Of a stretch of DNA of 17,108 bases, positions 8,034-14,441 are shown piece by piece. Numbering within the stretch: the stretch's first letter is position 1; each line of letters opens with the position of its first letter. The notes beneath the pieces were generated by a model. That model ran no database searches, was not told the DNA's origin, and saw nothing but the letters and a program-made list of their open reading frames with translations. A program made the translations under genes and the position numbers. Origin of the DNA: Flavobacteriaceae bacterium UBA3478 (GTDB lineage: Bacteria; Bacteroidota; Bacteroidia; Flavobacteriales; Flavobacteriaceae); the NCBI GenBank assembly GCA_002381155.1, contig DFQX01000028.1, positions 1 to 17,108 of the forward strand, written 5' to 3'.

Positions 8034-8034
8034 A
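8012..8034. terminator. Hairpin over the penicillin-binding protein stop codon, possible bidirectional terminator
   Basis: TCTAGAAG and CTTCTAGA form a perfect 8-bp stem around the 7-base loop AATTCGA, including the TAG stop at 8031-8033. It sits at the junction of two convergent genes, where termination is needed from both sides. Neither side has a strong T tract and the stem is only moderately GC-rich, so it may be a weak or Rho-assisted site. Confidence 0.35.
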
Positions 8035-8048
8035 CCTTCACCACTTTA

Positions 8049-10220
8049 TTACTTCAAATTATTTTCGTTTTCGTTCCTGATCCTAGGACTAGGAAGGCTT
8101 TCAAATCCCATGTTGTAAAGAGTAAATCCGAAGATGTCAGCATATTGGTCGATGGTCTTACTCACTGGGGTTCCTGCTCCGTGACCCGCATCGGTTTCAA
8201 TGCGTATCAAGGTAGGTAGTGCTCCTGATTGCTTGTCTTGAAGTTCTGCCGCAAATTTGAAGCTATGTGCAGGAACCACACGGTCATCATGATCACCAGT
8301 GGTAACTAGAGTTGCCGGATATTGAACCCCTTCTTTTACATTATGTACAGGCGAGTACCCTTTCAGGTAATCGAATATTTCTTTGGAGTCTTCTGCTGTA
8401 CCATAGTCATAAGCCCATCCTGCTCCAGCAGTAAAGGTGTGATAGCGTAGCATATCAAGAACGCCGACCGCTGGTAGTGCAACCTTCATTAAATCAGGTC
8501 GTTGTGTTAGGGTCGCTCCGACAAGCAACCCTCCGTTAGAACCTCCTCTAATGGCCAAGAAGTCACTCGAGGTGTATCCGCTTTCAATCAGGTATTCGCC
8601 AGCGGCGATAAAATCATCAAAGACATTTTGCTTTTCTAGTTGAGTCCCTGCTTTGTGCCATTCTTTTCCGTATTCGCCACCACCTCTTAGGTTAGGAACC
8701 GCGTAGACTCCTCCAAGCTCCATCCAAATAGCGTTTGCCGTGCTAAATGATGGGGTTAAGCTGATGTTGAACCCTCCGTATCCATACAGAAGGGTTGGAT
8801 TTTTACCGTCTTTAATTAGCCCCTTTTTATAAGTGATCATCATTGGCACTTTAGTACCGTCTTTAGAGGTATAAAACACTTGTTCAGAGATATACTGATC
8901 TGGGTCGAAGTCAATGTCAGGACTCCAATAGAGCTCAGAAGTTCCGTCTTCTACATTATAGGTGTAACTACTAGAAGGGGTATTGTAGTTAGTGAAGGAG
9001 TAGTAGATGGTAGTTGCGTCCTTTTTTCCTCCTAATCCGCCAACACTTCCTAGACCGGGAAGGGCAACCTCTCTGACTAATTTCCCGTTATAGTCGTATT
9101 GATAAGCCTTAGATAATGCGTCAACCATATACTCTGCAAAAAGATATCCCCCTCCAGTGTTAACGCTTAGAACATTTTCGGTTTCGGGGATAAGGTCTGT
9201 CCAGCTTTCAGGAGAAAGGTTCGGATAAGTAGCCGTCACCACCTTTCGATTCGGCGCTCCTAAATCGGTAGTCATCACTAGACGATCTCCAACATTATCT
9301 ATAGGGTAGGTATCTGAATCTTCATGACCTAGAATGGTTTCTATAGCCCCGTTAGGCACTCTTAGATCTTGAATGAAAAGCTTGTTTCCTGAGGTAGTAT
9401 TTGATGCAGAAATGAATAGAAAATTTCCATCATCAGAAACAGAGCCCCCAATGTATCGATGCTTTTCGTTCTCCTTTCCACCAAATACTAGTTGGTCCTG
9501 ATTTTGAGGAGTGCCTAGTTTATGATAGTACAACTTATGCTGATCAGTCTTCGCAGACAATTCACTACCGTCTGGCTTATCGTAGCTAGAGTAGTAGAAA
9601 CCTTCGCTTTTTTTCCATGAAATGCCACTGAACTTAACGTCTACAATGGTGTCTCCAACCTGAGTTTTATTTTCAGTTTCGATGACGATGATTTTTCTCC
9701 AATCACTTCCACCCTCTGAAATACTATAGGCGGCAAGACTCCCATCTTTGGTAAAGCTTAGCCCAGCGAGTGAAACCGTTCCGTCTTCAGAAAAGGTGTT
9801 CGGATCTAAAAAGATCTCAGCTTCGCTATCCGCCCCCTTTTTTCGGTATAAAACCGACTGATTTTGAAGCCCATCATTCTTATAGAAATAGGTATAATCG
9901 CCTTCAGTAAAAGGGGTTCCTACCTTTTCGTAGTTCCAGATTTTTGTCAGGCGATCTTTTAAATCTTTCCGGTAGGGAATTTGGTCTAGATACCCAAAAG
10001 TCACCTCGTTTTCACGTTTTACCCAATCGGCAGTCTCCTCTGACCGATCATCTTCGAGCCATCGATAGGGGTCCTCTACAACTTGTTCGAAGAATGTGTC
10101 TCGAACAACTTCTTTTTTTGTTTCAGGATAGGTAAGAGTCATAGTGGTTTCTTTTTGCTGACAACTGCTCAAAATAGCTACAGTCACAAGCGCGGTAATT
10201 CCTAGATAATTTTGTTTCAT
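8049..10220 (-). CDS. Prolyl oligopeptidase family serine peptidase (S9A), lipoprotein
   Basis: Peptidase that cleaves short peptides after proline, probably in the periplasm or anchored to a membrane. The 723-residue protein starts with a lipoprotein signal peptide: a short basic/hydrophobic stretch and the lipobox LSSC with C20 as the lipidated residue. A seven-bladed propeller domain follows (about 90-445), opened by DPYRWLEDDRSEETADWV (50-67). The alpha/beta-hydrolase domain has RNLRGGGEYG-like VPNLRGGGEYGKEWH (508-522), the nucleophile in RGGSNGGLL (S561), the acid in DHDDRV (643-648, probably D646) and the histidine in DAGHGAG (H680). Length suits prolyl endopeptidases. It follows asd after 49 bp but seems to have its own -7 box. 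The natural substrate cannot be read from sequence. Confidence 0.93.
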   Translation of the reverse strand: MKQNYLGITALVTVAILSSCQQKETTMTLTYPETKKEVVRDTFFEQVVEDPYRWLEDDRSEETADWVKRENEVTFGYLDQIPYRKDLKDRLTKIWNYEKVGTPFTEGDYTYFYKNDGLQNQSVLYRKKGADSEAEIFLDPNTFSEDGTVSLAGLSFTKDGSLAAYSISEGGSDWRKIIVIETENKTQVGDTIVDVKFSGISWKKSEGFYYSSYDKPDGSELSAKTDQHKLYYHKLGTPQNQDQLVFGGKENEKHRYIGGSVSDDGNFLFISASNTTSGNKLFIQDLRVPNGAIETILGHEDSDTYPIDNVGDRLVMTTDLGAPNRKVVTATYPNLSPESWTDLIPETENVLSVNTGGGYLFAEYMVDALSKAYQYDYNGKLVREVALPGLGSVGGLGGKKDATTIYYSFTNYNTPSSSYTYNVEDGTSELYWSPDIDFDPDQYISEQVFYTSKDGTKVPMMITYKKGLIKDGKNPTLLYGYGGFNISLTPSFSTANAIWMELGGVYAVPNLRGGGEYGKEWHKAGTQLEKQNVFDDFIAAGEYLIESGYTSSDFLAIRGGSNGGLLVGATLTQRPDLMKVALPAVGVLDMLRYHTFTAGAGWAYDYGTAEDSKEIFDYLKGYSPVHNVKEGVQYPATLVTTGDHDDRVVPAHSFKFAAELQDKQSGALPTLIRIETDAGHGAGTPVSKTIDQYADIFGFTLYNMGFESLPSPRIRNENENNLK

Positions 10221-10248
10221 CTGAGCCTAGATTTAGACCCAAAAATTA

Positions 10249-10256
10249 CAAAATTA
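10249..10256 (-). promoter_or_regulatory. Candidate promoter for the S9 peptidase, -7 element TAATTTTG
   Basis: On the minus strand TAATTTTG fits TAnnTTTG exactly and lies about 28 bp before the ATG at 10220. It is part of a short direct repeat (AAAATTA-C-AAAATTA on the plus strand, 10242-10256). It lies just after the asd stop, implying the peptidase need not depend on asd transcription. No convincing -33 box is seen. Confidence 0.4.
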
Positions 10257-10269
10257 TAGAAGACCCGAA

Positions 10270-11262
10270 TTAAGAGACTAGACCTGAGCTTACTAAATAT
10301 TCTGCAAGTTGGACGGCATTAGTGGCAGCACCTTTACGAAGGTTGTCAGCTACAATCCACAGATTAAGACTATTGGCTTCAGAAGGATCTCGTCTAATAC
10401 GCCCCACAAAAACTTCGTCTTTACCATGCGCTTTGTATGGCATAGGATATTCGTTATTCTCGGGCGAATCTTCAATAACAATACCAGGAGTTTCGCGAAG
10501 TAAGCGGTAGACCTCTTCGAGTTCAAAATCATTGTTAAAACGAATATTTACTGATTCAGAATGCCCTCCAGCAGTAGGAATCCTAACAGCGGTTGCAGTT
10601 ATTTTCAAAGAATCGTCAGAAAGTATTTTGAGAGGTTCGGTCATGAGTTTCATCTCCTCTTTGGTAAATCCATTGTCTTGAAAAACATCACAGTGAGGCA
10701 GGGCGTTTCTGTATATCGGATGCGGATAGGCACGATCCCCCTTAATGCCTTTTTCTTCATTTTCTAACTGACTCACAGCTGCAACGCCGGTCCCAGAAAC
10801 CGACTGATACGTAGAAACAACTACTCGGTTTATTCCATAGGCTTTGTGAAGAGGCGCTAGGGCAAGCACCATTTGAATCGTAGAACAGTTTGGATTTGCA
10901 ATGACATAGTCTTCAGCAGTAAGCTCTGCTGCATTGATTTCAGGAACCACTAGCTTGTTATTCGGATTCATTCTCCATGCAGATGAGTTATCAATCACTC
11001 GTGTTCCAACTGCCGCAAACTTAGGCGCCCATTCTAGGGAGGTACCTCCTCCTGCTGAAAACAAAGCAATGTCAGGACGTCTGCCTACAGCCTCTTCAAG
11101 CCCAATTACAGTAATATCTTCACCCTTGAAATTGAGGGTTTTCCCTACCGACCGCTCTGAAGCGACTAGAAGTAATTCATCAATCGGGAAATTGCGCTCT
11201 TCAAGTACTTGAAGCATTACGGTTCCAACAAGGCCAGTAGCCCCAACAACAGCTATTTTCAT
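10270..11262 (-). CDS. asd: Aspartate-semialdehyde dehydrogenase
   Basis: NADPH-dependent enzyme converting aspartyl-phosphate to aspartate semialdehyde, the branch point to lysine, diaminopimelate (cell wall), threonine and methionine. From the ATG at 11262 the protein is 330 residues, typical of the family. Visible: the nucleotide-binding GATGLVG at 7-13, SAGGGTS (69-74), NPNCST with catalytic C126 (123-128), the substrate-binding region with HPIYRNALPH (181-190), RIPTAGGHSESV with the catalytic-pair His at H234, and the C-terminal DNLRKGAA (306-313). The frame runs upstream to a TTG at 11370, but that would add 36 non-homologous residues and overlap alr, so ATG 11262 is chosen. A perfect -7 box stands 20 bp before it. 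With alr next door, both feed peptidoglycan precursors. Confidence 0.96.
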   Translation of the reverse strand: MKIAVVGATGLVGTVMLQVLEERNFPIDELLLVASERSVGKTLNFKGEDITVIGLEEAVGRRPDIALFSAGGGTSLEWAPKFAAVGTRVIDNSSAWRMNPNNKLVVPEINAAELTAEDYVIANPNCSTIQMVLALAPLHKAYGINRVVVSTYQSVSGTGVAAVSQLENEEKGIKGDRAYPHPIYRNALPHCDVFQDNGFTKEEMKLMTEPLKILSDDSLKITATAVRIPTAGGHSESVNIRFNNDFELEEVYRLLRETPGIVIEDSPENNEYPMPYKAHGKDEVFVGRIRRDPSEANSLNLWIVADNLRKGAATNAVQLAEYLVSSGLVS

Positions 11263-11282
11263 GAGTATTTCAATTTGAGCCG

Positions 11283-11290
11283 CAAAGGTA
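11283..11290 (-). promoter_or_regulatory. Candidate asd promoter, -7 element TACCTTTG
   Basis: On the minus strand TACCTTTG matches TAnnTTTG exactly, 20 bp before the asd ATG. It supports the ATG at 11262 over the longer frame. The palindromes at 11314-11338 lie about 24 bp upstream of it. Confidence 0.5.
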
Positions 11291-11313
11291 GGACAACCTC
11301 TTAGATAATTATG

Positions 11314-11338
11314 ATAACAAAATGTTATAAATATAACA
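11314..11338. promoter_or_regulatory. Overlapping AT-rich palindromes between alr and asd (operator or weak terminator)
   Basis: Three alternating copies of one half-site are present: ATAACA (11314-11319), TGTTAT (11323-11328) and ATAACA (11333-11338). They form ATAACA-AAA-TGTTAT and the longer perfect repeat TGTTATA-AA-TATAACA (11323-11338), which ends at the base next to the alr stop codon. On the minus strand the longer one is followed by TTTTG, so it could also be a weak terminator for tdk-alr. Its position just upstream of the asd promoter suits a regulator site. Function is inferred. Confidence 0.4.
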
Positions 11339-12427
11339 CTAGATAAAAAGCCTAGGTATTCTAGGACCAATCCCGGTAAGTAGTTCGTAAGGAATAGTAC
11401 CCGATTGTTCGGCCAATTCGTTTGCGGTGAGTTCTTGCCCCATTAGGGCCACCTCGTCTCCTACGGCTACTTCTAGACCCGTTACATCGATCATGAAAAG
11501 ATCCATGCAAACCATCCCGACCACCGGAACGAGCTGACCTTTAATGAGCACTTGGCCCCGACCGTTTCCTAAATCACGGGTAAATCCATCGGCGTGACCA
11601 ACCGGTATAGTGGCAATCGTCATTGGTGCATCAGCAATGAATTGACGGTTATAGCTTACTGATTCTCCTTTTTCAATGGTTCTCAAAGCAGAAACTTGAG
11701 AAAAAAGAGTACTTATCGGTTTTAATTTTTGATCTAAGACAGGGTCGTTAGCAAATCCATGAAGTGCAATTCCACAGCGAATCATATCGAAACAGGCCTC
11801 CGGATAATTAAGAACTCCCGAGCTATTTAGCGCGTGTTTTTTTAGAGTATTACCTAGTGATTGCTCTATGAAGTTTACACTCTGTTTAAAAGTATTGAGT
11901 TGATCTTCGGTGACCTCTTTCAACGCAGGGTCTTCACTGCCGATGAGATGGGTCATTACGTGGGTTAGTTCGATCTCAGGCTGTGCTTTAATCAACTGTA
12001 GCGCCTTTTCGATTTCATGAGGTTTTATACCTAGTCGATTCAGTCCAGTGTTCAAATTAAGGTGTACATCGATTTTTTGTTTCACTCCTATCGTTACAAG
12101 TGTTTCTAAAAACGAAATCGAGTAGATACTCAGCGATAAGTTTTCATCTATTGCATTCTCTAAATCTTCAACTTGCGGATGCAACACAAGAACAGGAACG
12201 TTTATGCCTGCTCTTCGAAGTGTTATACCTTCAGGAGTATAAGCCACACACAGGGCATCTGCCCCCAATTCCACTAACCACTGACTAAGTTGAATAAGGT
12301 CAGTGCCGTAGCCATTAGCCTTGACTACTCCCATTAGTTTAGCTTTTGGGCCAGCCGCAGTTTTTAAAAAACGAAAGTTATGTTCAAGAGCGGTTCTGCT
12401 TATTTGAAGCCTTGTCTTAGCGATCAT
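11339..12427 (-). CDS. alr: Alanine racemase
   Basis: PLP enzyme converting L-alanine to D-alanine for peptidoglycan. It has 362 residues, a stand-alone enzyme and not the MurF-Alr fusion found in many Bacteroidota. Fold-type III signatures: the PLP lysine K36 in VVKANGYG (34-41), the second catalytic residue Y259 in ESVSYNRQF, HADGFTR (278-284), and the C-terminal VGMVCMDLFMID (303-314). Odd point: the usual LKxDTGMxRLG strand reads HLNLNTGLNRLG (122-133), so the position of the often carbamylated lysine is N124 and the next acidic residue is N126; R131 is kept. The ATG at 12427 lies inside the end of tdk (11-bp overlap), suggesting translational coupling. Confidence 0.95.
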   Translation of the reverse strand: MIAKTRLQISRTALEHNFRFLKTAAGPKAKLMGVVKANGYGTDLIQLSQWLVELGADALCVAYTPEGITLRRAGINVPVLVLHPQVEDLENAIDENLSLSIYSISFLETLVTIGVKQKIDVHLNLNTGLNRLGIKPHEIEKALQLIKAQPEIELTHVMTHLIGSEDPALKEVTEDQLNTFKQSVNFIEQSLGNTLKKHALNSSGVLNYPEACFDMIRCGIALHGFANDPVLDQKLKPISTLFSQVSALRTIEKGESVSYNRQFIADAPMTIATIPVGHADGFTRDLGNGRGQVLIKGQLVPVVGMVCMDLFMIDVTGLEVAVGDEVALMGQELTANELAEQSGTIPYELLTGIGPRIPRLFI

Positions 12428-13016
12428 TGCGCTTTTTTTCTTCTTGAATCGCCTTGTGAAAGGCCGCTCTACTTAGGGGTTCATATTCTTGATTCTCGCC
12501 AAGAAGCACCAAGCTTTCACCATTAGCAATACGATGTGAATAGTTCGCCAAGTTACCTGTACGCTTACAAATGGCGTGAACCTTAGTAACGTATTCTGCA
12601 GTCGCCATGAGATTGGGCATTGGGCCGAAAGGATTACCCTTAAAATCCATGTCAAGACCAGCAACCACTACTCGAACACCTTTATTTGCAAGGTCATTAC
12701 AAACTGCTACAATTTCATCATCAAAAAATTGGGCTTCGTCGATTCCAACGACATCACATCCATCTGCTAGCAATCGAATATTCGCTGCCGCAGGAACCGG
12801 TGTTGAATGTATTTGATTGTCATCATGAGAAACTACCATGGTTTCATCATATCGAGTATCAATTAAGGGTTTGAAGATTTCGACCCGTTGCTTTGCGATT
12901 TTAGCCCTTTTTAACCTACGAATAAGTTCTTCGGTTTTTCCCGAGAACATAGATCCGCAGATCACTTCGATCCATCCGTATGGGGCATTAGGAGTTACAG
13001 GGTTTTCTAAAAACAT
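12417..13016 (-). CDS. tdk: Thymidine kinase (TK1-like)
   Basis: Phosphorylates thymidine to dTMP with ATP (salvage pathway, cytosol). From the ATG at 13016 it has 199 residues. Visible: Walker A GSMFSGKTEE (21-30), the DEAQFF motif with catalytic E94 (93-98), GLDMDFKGNPFGPMP (120-134) and the thymidine-binding region ENQEYEPLSR (174-183). In E. coli-type enzymes a zinc is held by Cys residues in CxxC and CxxH pairs. Here the first pair is CKRTGN (C150, no second Cys) and the second reads SRAAFH, so the zinc site is eroded, a form I recall from other Bacteroidota. The open frame reaches a TTG at 13037, but a -7 box spans 13035-13042, favouring ATG 13016. It overlaps alr by 11 bp. Confidence 0.94.
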   Translation of the reverse strand: MFLENPVTPNAPYGWIEVICGSMFSGKTEELIRRLKRAKIAKQRVEIFKPLIDTRYDETMVVSHDDNQIHSTPVPAAANIRLLADGCDVVGIDEAQFFDDEIVAVCNDLANKGVRVVVAGLDMDFKGNPFGPMPNLMATAEYVTKVHAICKRTGNLANYSHRIANGESLVLLGENQEYEPLSRAAFHKAIQEEKKRNDR

Positions 13017-13034
13017 TCGCAAAGAGTCTAAATT

Positions 13035-13042
13035 CAAAAATA
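13035..13042 (-). promoter_or_regulatory. Candidate tdk promoter, -7 element TATTTTTG
   Basis: On the minus strand TATTTTTG fits TAnnTTTG exactly and lies 18 bp before the tdk ATG, giving a leader of roughly 12 bases. No standard -33 box is evident. It would drive tdk and alr together. Confidence 0.42.
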
Positions 13043-13109
13043 GGAAGATTTAACGCAGATACAGCCCCGCGGCTTTCTTTTAGGTTGTATTTTTATTCAA
13101 AATTTTACC

Positions 13110-13289
13110 ATGAAATTATCATCGCTTTCGTTCACCTTTAGGATTGCCTTTTCGAGGAGATTCGAGCGTATAGCAGACGGGGTGCTCTTTCGGTCAAAAC
13201 ACGTGCCTGAGCGAAATCCACAAAAAGAGGATTTAATCACCCCAGGAATGGATACCATAAGAAAATTGGTTTCTGAAATCGAAAAATAA
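13110..13289 (+). CDS. Small hypothetical protein, 59 aa, upstream of rsmI
   Basis: An uninterrupted ATG-to-TAA frame of 59 codons that ends 4 bp before the rsmI ATG, in the same direction. The product begins MKLSSLSFTFRIAFSRRFER: a basic, Phe/Ser-rich N-terminal third that could form an amphipathic helix, followed by a more acidic, hydrophilic half (QKEDLITPGMDTIRKLVSEIEK in short pieces: QKEDLITPG, then MDTIRKLVSEIEK). There is no membrane segment, Cys motif or signal peptide, and I do not recognise a family. Support for a real gene: correct spacing to rsmI, ATG start, sensible amino-acid mix and no other use of this 180-bp stretch. A 75-codon frame on the opposite strand overlaps it but has no partner gene or family look. 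Function unknown; it could also be a leader peptide affecting rsmI. Confidence 0.5.
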   Translation: MKLSSLSFTFRIAFSRRFERIADGVLFRSKHVPERNPQKEDLITPGMDTIRKLVSEIEK

Positions 13290-13293
13290 GCTA

Positions 13294-13980
13294 ATGTCAG
13301 GTAAGCTATACGTCGTACCCACACCTATTGGTAATCTTGAGGATATCACGCTTCGTGCCCTTCGGGTGTTGAAAGAAGTGAATCTTGTACTTGCTGAGGA
13401 CACAAGGGTTAGTCTAAAGCTTTTGAATCACTTCGAAATTAGTGTGGGTGTACACGCATATCATCTGAATAACGAACACCACACCACCAAAAAGTGGATT
13501 GATCAGTTAAAGGAGGGGAAGCAAATAGCGCTTGTTAGCGATGCGGGTACGCCGGCTATTTCAGACCCAGGGTTTTTATTAGTTAGAGCATCAATTGCTG
13601 AAGGAGTCGAGGTAGAATGTCTTCCTGGAGCAACCGCTTTTGTGCCTGCGCTTGTGATGAGCGGATTACCTTGCGACCGTTTTGTGTTTGAAGGATTTTT
13701 ACCTCCGAAAAAAGGGAGGGTGAGCCGACTCGAACTCTTGGCGGCACAAAATAAGACGATAGTGTTTTATGAGTCACCTCACAAAATCCTCAAAACCTTA
13801 AAACAGTGCGCAGCCATTTTTGGTGCTGACCGCCCAGCGAGTATTTCCCGAGAACTTACCAAAATGTATGAGGAAACCCTGCGGGGCTCCCTAACAGAAT
13901 TAATTGATCATTTTGAAGAAACAGCTCCTAGAGGAGAGTTTGTTTTGGTCATTGGCCCTGAAGCTAAAATGCAGGATTAA
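13294..13980 (+). CDS. rsmI: 16S rRNA 2'-O-ribose C1402 methyltransferase RsmI
   Basis: SAM-dependent methyltransferase that modifies the ribose of C1402 in the decoding centre of 16S rRNA (tetrapyrrole-methylase fold). The 228 residues match the short Bacteroidota form (E. coli RsmI is about 286 aa and has an extra C-terminal part). Visible: VPTPIGNLEDIT (8-19), LAEDTRVS (33-40), SDAGTPAISDPG (82-93), LPGATAFVPAL (110-120) and FVFEGFLPPKKGR (130-142), then YESPHKI (159-165) and SRELTKMYEE (185-194). The ATG at 13294 gives the standard MSGKLYVVPTPIGNL start. It lies 4 bp after the small ORF and 35 bp before the OsmC gene, so probably part of one transcript reaching recJ. Confidence 0.96.
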   Translation: MSGKLYVVPTPIGNLEDITLRALRVLKEVNLVLAEDTRVSLKLLNHFEISVGVHAYHLNNEHHTTKKWIDQLKEGKQIALVSDAGTPAISDPGFLLVRASIAEGVEVECLPGATAFVPALVMSGLPCDRFVFEGFLPPKKGRVSRLELLAAQNKTIVFYESPHKILKTLKQCAAIFGADRPASISRELTKMYEETLRGSLTELIDHFEETAPRGEFVLVIGPEAKMQD

Positions 13981-14015
13981 CCTCTATATTTAAGAATCGA
14001 ATTAAGTTAAAGAAC

Positions 14016-14441
14016 ATGCAGAATCATATCACAACGAAATGGAAGGGCGGTATGCTCTTTGAAACCAACAGCCTAACAGGAACAACTTTTCATATCAATG
14101 ACGGCAGCAAAGACGAGGAACACAGCCCTGTAACTCCCAAGGCCCTTATGCTTTCTTCGCTAGCAGGTTGTTCAGGCCTTGACGTTGCCTCTCTCATCGA
14201 TAAAATGAAATTAAAGGTAAACGACTTTCGAGTTGAAACCTTTGCCGATTTAACAGACGAGCACCCTAAGACCTATAGCCACGTTAGAGTAGAATATCAT
14301 TTTGAGGGAAGCGAGCTCAACGAAGAAAAACTTCAGCGCTGTGTAGATCTTTCAGTAGAGAAATATTGTGGTGTAATGGAGATGTTTCGCCAATTTTCAG
14401 AATTAAAGATCGAAACTATCTTTCATCATAAGACCGCGTAA
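14016..14441 (+). CDS. OsmC family protein (YhfA-like)
   Basis: OsmC/Ohr-fold protein, a family with thiol-based peroxidase members; the YhfA-like branch has no firmly known substrate. The 141 residues carry the two family cysteines: C52 in LAGCSGLDVASLIDKMK (first part) and C118 in SVEKYCGVMEM, in the pattern of the YhfA branch (GCxxxDV...EKYC). An acidic stretch with HP and TYSHVRVEYHFEG forms the central strand region. An extra Cys occurs at 109. The stop codon TAA is directly followed by the ATG of recJ with no spacer, so translation is likely coupled. Placement next to rsmI and recJ gives no clear functional hint beyond co-expression. Subfamily assignment is good; enzymatic activity is inferred. 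Confidence 0.88.
   Translation: MQNHITTKWKGGMLFETNSLTGTTFHINDGSKDEEHSPVTPKALMLSSLAGCSGLDVASLIDKMKLKVNDFRVETFADLTDEHPKTYSHVRVEYHFEGSELNEEKLQRCVDLSVEKYCGVMEMFRQFSELKIETIFHHKTA

Noticed and set aside
11263..11370. N-terminal extension of asd to a TTG at 11370
   Set aside because: It overlaps alr, crosses the palindromes and promoter, and adds residues before the standard nucleotide-binding start MKIAVVGATG.
13017..13037. TTG start seven codons upstream of the tdk ATG
   Set aside because: It coincides with the exact -7 box at 13035-13042, so it would lie upstream of the likely transcript start.
13063..13074. GC-rich mini-hairpin AGCC-CCGC-GGCT followed by a T-rich stretch, between tdk and the small ORF
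   Set aside because: The stem is only 4 bp and no rightward transcript is expected to end here; it is upstream of both divergent genes.
13097..13324. 75-codon frame on the minus strand over the small ORF and the start of rsmI
   Set aside because: It overlaps the rsmI start, has no family resemblance or partner gene, and the plus-strand ORF fits the operon better.
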